Of a stretch of DNA of 64,000 bases, positions 63,801-64,000 are shown piece by piece. Source of the stretch: Algorimicrobium algoritergicola. Lineage in GTDB: Bacteria > Bacteroidota > Bacteroidia > Flavobacteriales > Flavobacteriaceae. The notes below the pieces were generated by a model, which made no database searches, was not told where the DNA came from, and saw nothing but the letters and a program-made list of their open reading frames with translations. Location: the NCBI RefSeq assembly GCF_008086165.1, contig NZ_VSKL01000002.1:124001-188000 (forward strand). The letters are read 5' to 3'. The translations under genes and the position numbers were made by a program. Numbering within the stretch: the stretch's first letter is position 1; each line of letters begins with the position of its first letter.

Positions 63801-64000
63801 ATTTTGCTTACGGCAACGGCGGCCATAATGGGCTTTATCCCAATGGCGATTTCTACCTCTGGCGGTGCAGAAGTGCAGCGACCATTGGCAACGGTGGTTA
63901 TTGGTGGGTTGATAACAGCAACGTTCTTAACGCTTGTGGTCCTTCCAGTATTATACTATTGGCTCGAATCGAGAAAGGAACGAAAGAATTCTGATGGAGG
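60840..64000 (+). CDS. CzcA-type heavy-metal RND pump (cut by window end)
   Basis: The open frame starts at ATG 60840 and runs past 64000; at least 1053 residues are seen, so it is nearly complete. The fourth-helix region DFGIIVDGAVIIVE (about 400-413) fits the DFGxxVDGAV signature of divalent-metal (Zn/Co/Cd) HME pumps, unlike the CusA here. Opening: SFSINNKFIIGLFIVALVGTG, NLGSVPDITNNQVQV. It most likely exports divalent cations; adaptor and channel genes should follow outside the window. Confidence 0.9.
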   Translation, partial: MINKIISFSINNKFIIGLFIVALVGTGIWSMATINLGSVPDITNNQVQVITVAPNLGTEDIEQFVTYPVELAMANLPDVIELRSVSRFGLSVVTIVFKDEAGTYLPRQLVQEKLTEVAGEIPEGFGTPFMAPITTGLGEIYQYSLKVKEGYEDKYDAMELRTIQDWIVKRQMALVPGVVEVNAFGGYVKQYEVAINPNKLKSFGITMNQVFEALKVNNANTGGAYIEKNHQANFIRGEGLARSIADLENTVVTTQNGSPVLIRDVAEKVGYGNQVRYGAFTQDGHETVGGQILMLKGESPGDVIENVEKRIVEIQKSLPEGVYIAPFLSRSDLIDRTTSTVEKNLIEGSLIVIFVLVLLLGSFRGGLITASVIPLSLLFAFILMKQFGVWANLMSLGAIDFGIIVDGAVIIVEGMVFHIHQRMKKTTTAINQAEMDEIAYESASTMMNSAFFGQLIILIVFTPILFLTGVEGKMFRPMAFTFGFAVLGAIILCLTYVPMISAMFLKPTKNQNSWFAKFENKIDRFSDKIMAGLNRAYLPLLNFALRFRAGVVIGAVALLLIAGFIFSNMGGEFIPKFDEGDIAFQALIKPGSSLTESIEASKKLQNLINEFPEVKTVVSRIGVAEIPTDPMPMDIADSYIILEKDKSKWTSADSKEELIEKIQEKISVVPGVNFVFTQPVELRFNELLTGVREDVAIKLYGEDLGVLADKVQEIAAVIRTVPGAADLNVEATSGLPQMTVVYNRAKMAQYGVTVDKLNDYVSASFSGEQASVIFEGEKRFDVVIRLAKEFRQDINSLKNLYIDLPNGAQVPLKEVADISYKPGPMQISRDNTSRRISVGVNVRGRDVKSMVEEIQQKLETDVKLPPGYFVTYGGSFENLQRASDRLMIVVPIALFLIFILLYFALSSFSQSLMIYMAVPLAAIGGVFALWIRGMPFSISAGVGFIVLFGVAVLNGLVLINKFNELKDSGMTDLKKRIYEATHERLRPILLTATAAIMGFIPMAISTSGGAEVQRPLATVVIGGLITATFLTLVVLPVLYYWLESRKERKNSDG

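Overview
The window looks like chromosomal or integrated-element DNA of a marine or soil Flavobacteriaceae (Bacteroidota). The reasons are: AT-rich sequence; promoters of the Bacteroidota type (TTTG, about 20 nt, TAnnTTTG); a type IX secretion C-terminal sorting domain in a broken nuclease; and several families that are essentially Bacteroidota-specific (HYC_CC_PP proteins, the MARQTGIIKLKG-type protein, short 'PRPP synthetase-like' proteins). No rRNA, tRNA or CRISPR array was recognised.

Layout. (1) 1-8474, minus strand: an RND efflux system (outer-membrane factor, lipoprotein adaptor, pump) with a small PII-like protein and a DUF2892 membrane protein, preceded by a sulfide:quinone-reductase-like flavoprotein. 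Intergenic spaces hold palindromic repeats. (2) 8475-21500, mixed strands, gene-poor: an accessory region. It holds a four-gene cassette (MARQTGIIKLKG protein, DUF5675, two holin-like mini-proteins), an excisionase-like HTH protein, about 1 kb of non-coding DNA full of palindromes, a Fic AMP-transferase, a DUF4238 protein, an IS110 element with a probable bridge RNA, an HTH-ImmA/IrrE pair with a likely self-regulated promoter, an AbiH phage-defence gene, and remnants of endonuclease I and of an AbiEi/DUF6577-like gene. Two of these modules are bordered by complementary GTTG.../...CAAC motifs, like gene-cassette ends. (3) 21528-42361, minus strand: a long run that starts (in transcription order) with an HMA-AraC regulator and small copper-handling proteins, continues with an NDH-2 dehydrogenase and an amino-acid permease, then a glycolysis/stress block (archaeal-type GAPDH, class I aldolase, ATP-type phosphofructokinase, SDR, universal stress protein, ATP-cone nuclease, beta-CASP RNase) and ends with a CopB-type copper P-ATPase and an MFS exporter. 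(4) 42533-57329, mostly plus: a copper/silver block with CusA, CusC, a multicopper oxidase fused to a CopB-like barrel, DUF3347 and haem-binding proteins, DUF305, CusB-DUF3347 and a second HMA-AraC regulator. (5) 57455-60273: a mercury operon (ArsR, MerTP, MerA and a truncated GDCC-type remnant). (6) 60327-64000: a HYC_CC_PP-like protein and a CzcA-type RND pump cut by the window end.

Together sections 3-6 form a metal-resistance island: cytoplasmic Cu(I) export (P-ATPase), trans-envelope export (Cus, Czc), periplasmic oxidation (multicopper oxidase), mercury reduction, and metal-binding mini-proteins. The glycolytic enzymes embedded in it are non-standard isoenzymes. They may replace metal-sensitive housekeeping ones or belong to a low-energy/dormancy programme with the stress proteins. 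The most promising undescribed items are the HMA-AraC regulators, the embedded alternative glycolysis, the cassette-border motifs together with the IS110, the palindromic 1-kb region, and the four-gene DUF5675 cassette. Functional names rest on motif and family recognition by eye; no database search was run.
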